Below are positions 63,741 to 64,000 of a stretch of 64,000 bases of DNA, in pieces; position 1 is the stretch's first letter; every line of letters begins with the position of its first letter. Made by a program: the position numbers and the translations under genes. This stretch comes from Thereva unica (Eukaryota; Arthropoda; Insecta; Diptera; Therevidae), in NCBI GenBank assembly GCA_949987705.1, contig OX465282.1:87904070-87968069 (forward strand), given 5' to 3'. The notes beneath the pieces were generated by a model. The model was not told where the DNA came from, ran no database searches, and saw only the letters and a program-made list of their open reading frames with translations.

Positions 63741-64000
63741 TAAGCCCGGTACCCACTTGTTGCAAACCGGCGTTTCGTATCACCGTTCTTTAAATTGTTT
63801 TCTAAAAAAATTGCAACGCTTCGTTTCAAAATGTGCGAAATCATAAGCCCGGTACCCACTTGTTGCAAACCGGCGTTTCGTATCCCTGTATCGTTTCAAT
63901 TGTTGATTGATACGAACAAAACAAGAACCCAAATTTTTCGTGTATCATCACTGCGTTTCGAATCATCCAGCCTGTATCATGTTTGATGCGGGAGCGCGAT
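63741..64000. repeat. 41-bp exact direct repeat, probable nested TIR ends
   Basis: TAAGCCCGGTACCCACTTGT begins an identical 41-bp block at 63741-63781 and 63844-63884. GCCCGGTACCCACTTG after TAA looks like a PIF/Harbinger-type terminus with its 3-bp duplication, one element started inside another. The window ends before the right ends. Confidence 0.5.

Overview
The window is eukaryotic and almost certainly from an insect or another arthropod; I could not fix the order. It is AT-rich, its genes have GT-AG introns, it carries a tRNA-His gene, one promoter is of the Inr+DPE type known from insects, and it is packed with mobile elements (Ty3/gypsy, several LINE clades, tRNA-derived SINEs, hAT, PIF/Harbinger-like and piggyBac-like elements, and a Helitron remnant).

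Host genes. The clearest is a gamma-glutamyl hydrolase (folate polyglutamate hydrolase) on the + strand. Exon 1 is at 26289-26515 and exons 2-6 are at 55670-56857. All splice phases agree and give a 362-residue secreted enzyme with the catalytic Cys and His. Intron 1 is about 29 kb and holds most of the repeats of the right half, including an antisense tRNA-His(GUG) gene. On the - strand at 7809-7044 there is a small coiled-coil gene with three exons and a possible alternative last exon at 3752-3654; its family is not recognised. At 63342-62803 (-) lies an ORF of an abundant, repeat-like arthropod gene family, ended by an apparent frameshift.

Layout. 1-8 kb: LINE and MITE fragments plus the small - strand gene. 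8-15.8 kb: an intact young gypsy-type LTR retrotransposon (8921-15036) inside an older repeat. 16-18 kb: four TIR elements nested like shells. 18-20 kb: a decayed relative of the LTR element. 20-25 kb: tandem, foldback, SINE and hAT repeats. 26-57 kb: the hydrolase gene, with intron 1 filled by a 441-bp tandem/TIR element, hAT MITEs, two SINEs, a five-layer nest (35.5-40.7 kb), a LINE inside a LINE (44.6-48.3 kb), a Helitron helicase fragment, a satellite array and foldbacks. 57-64 kb: LINE, SINE and MITE remnants and the multicopy ORF.

The most informative signal is how the mobile elements record each other's history: several insertions have exact target duplications, and sister copies elsewhere in the window show the empty site. 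Two SINE families with different 3' ends share a central core. Two tandem arrays 32 kb apart share an 18-bp motif on opposite strands.
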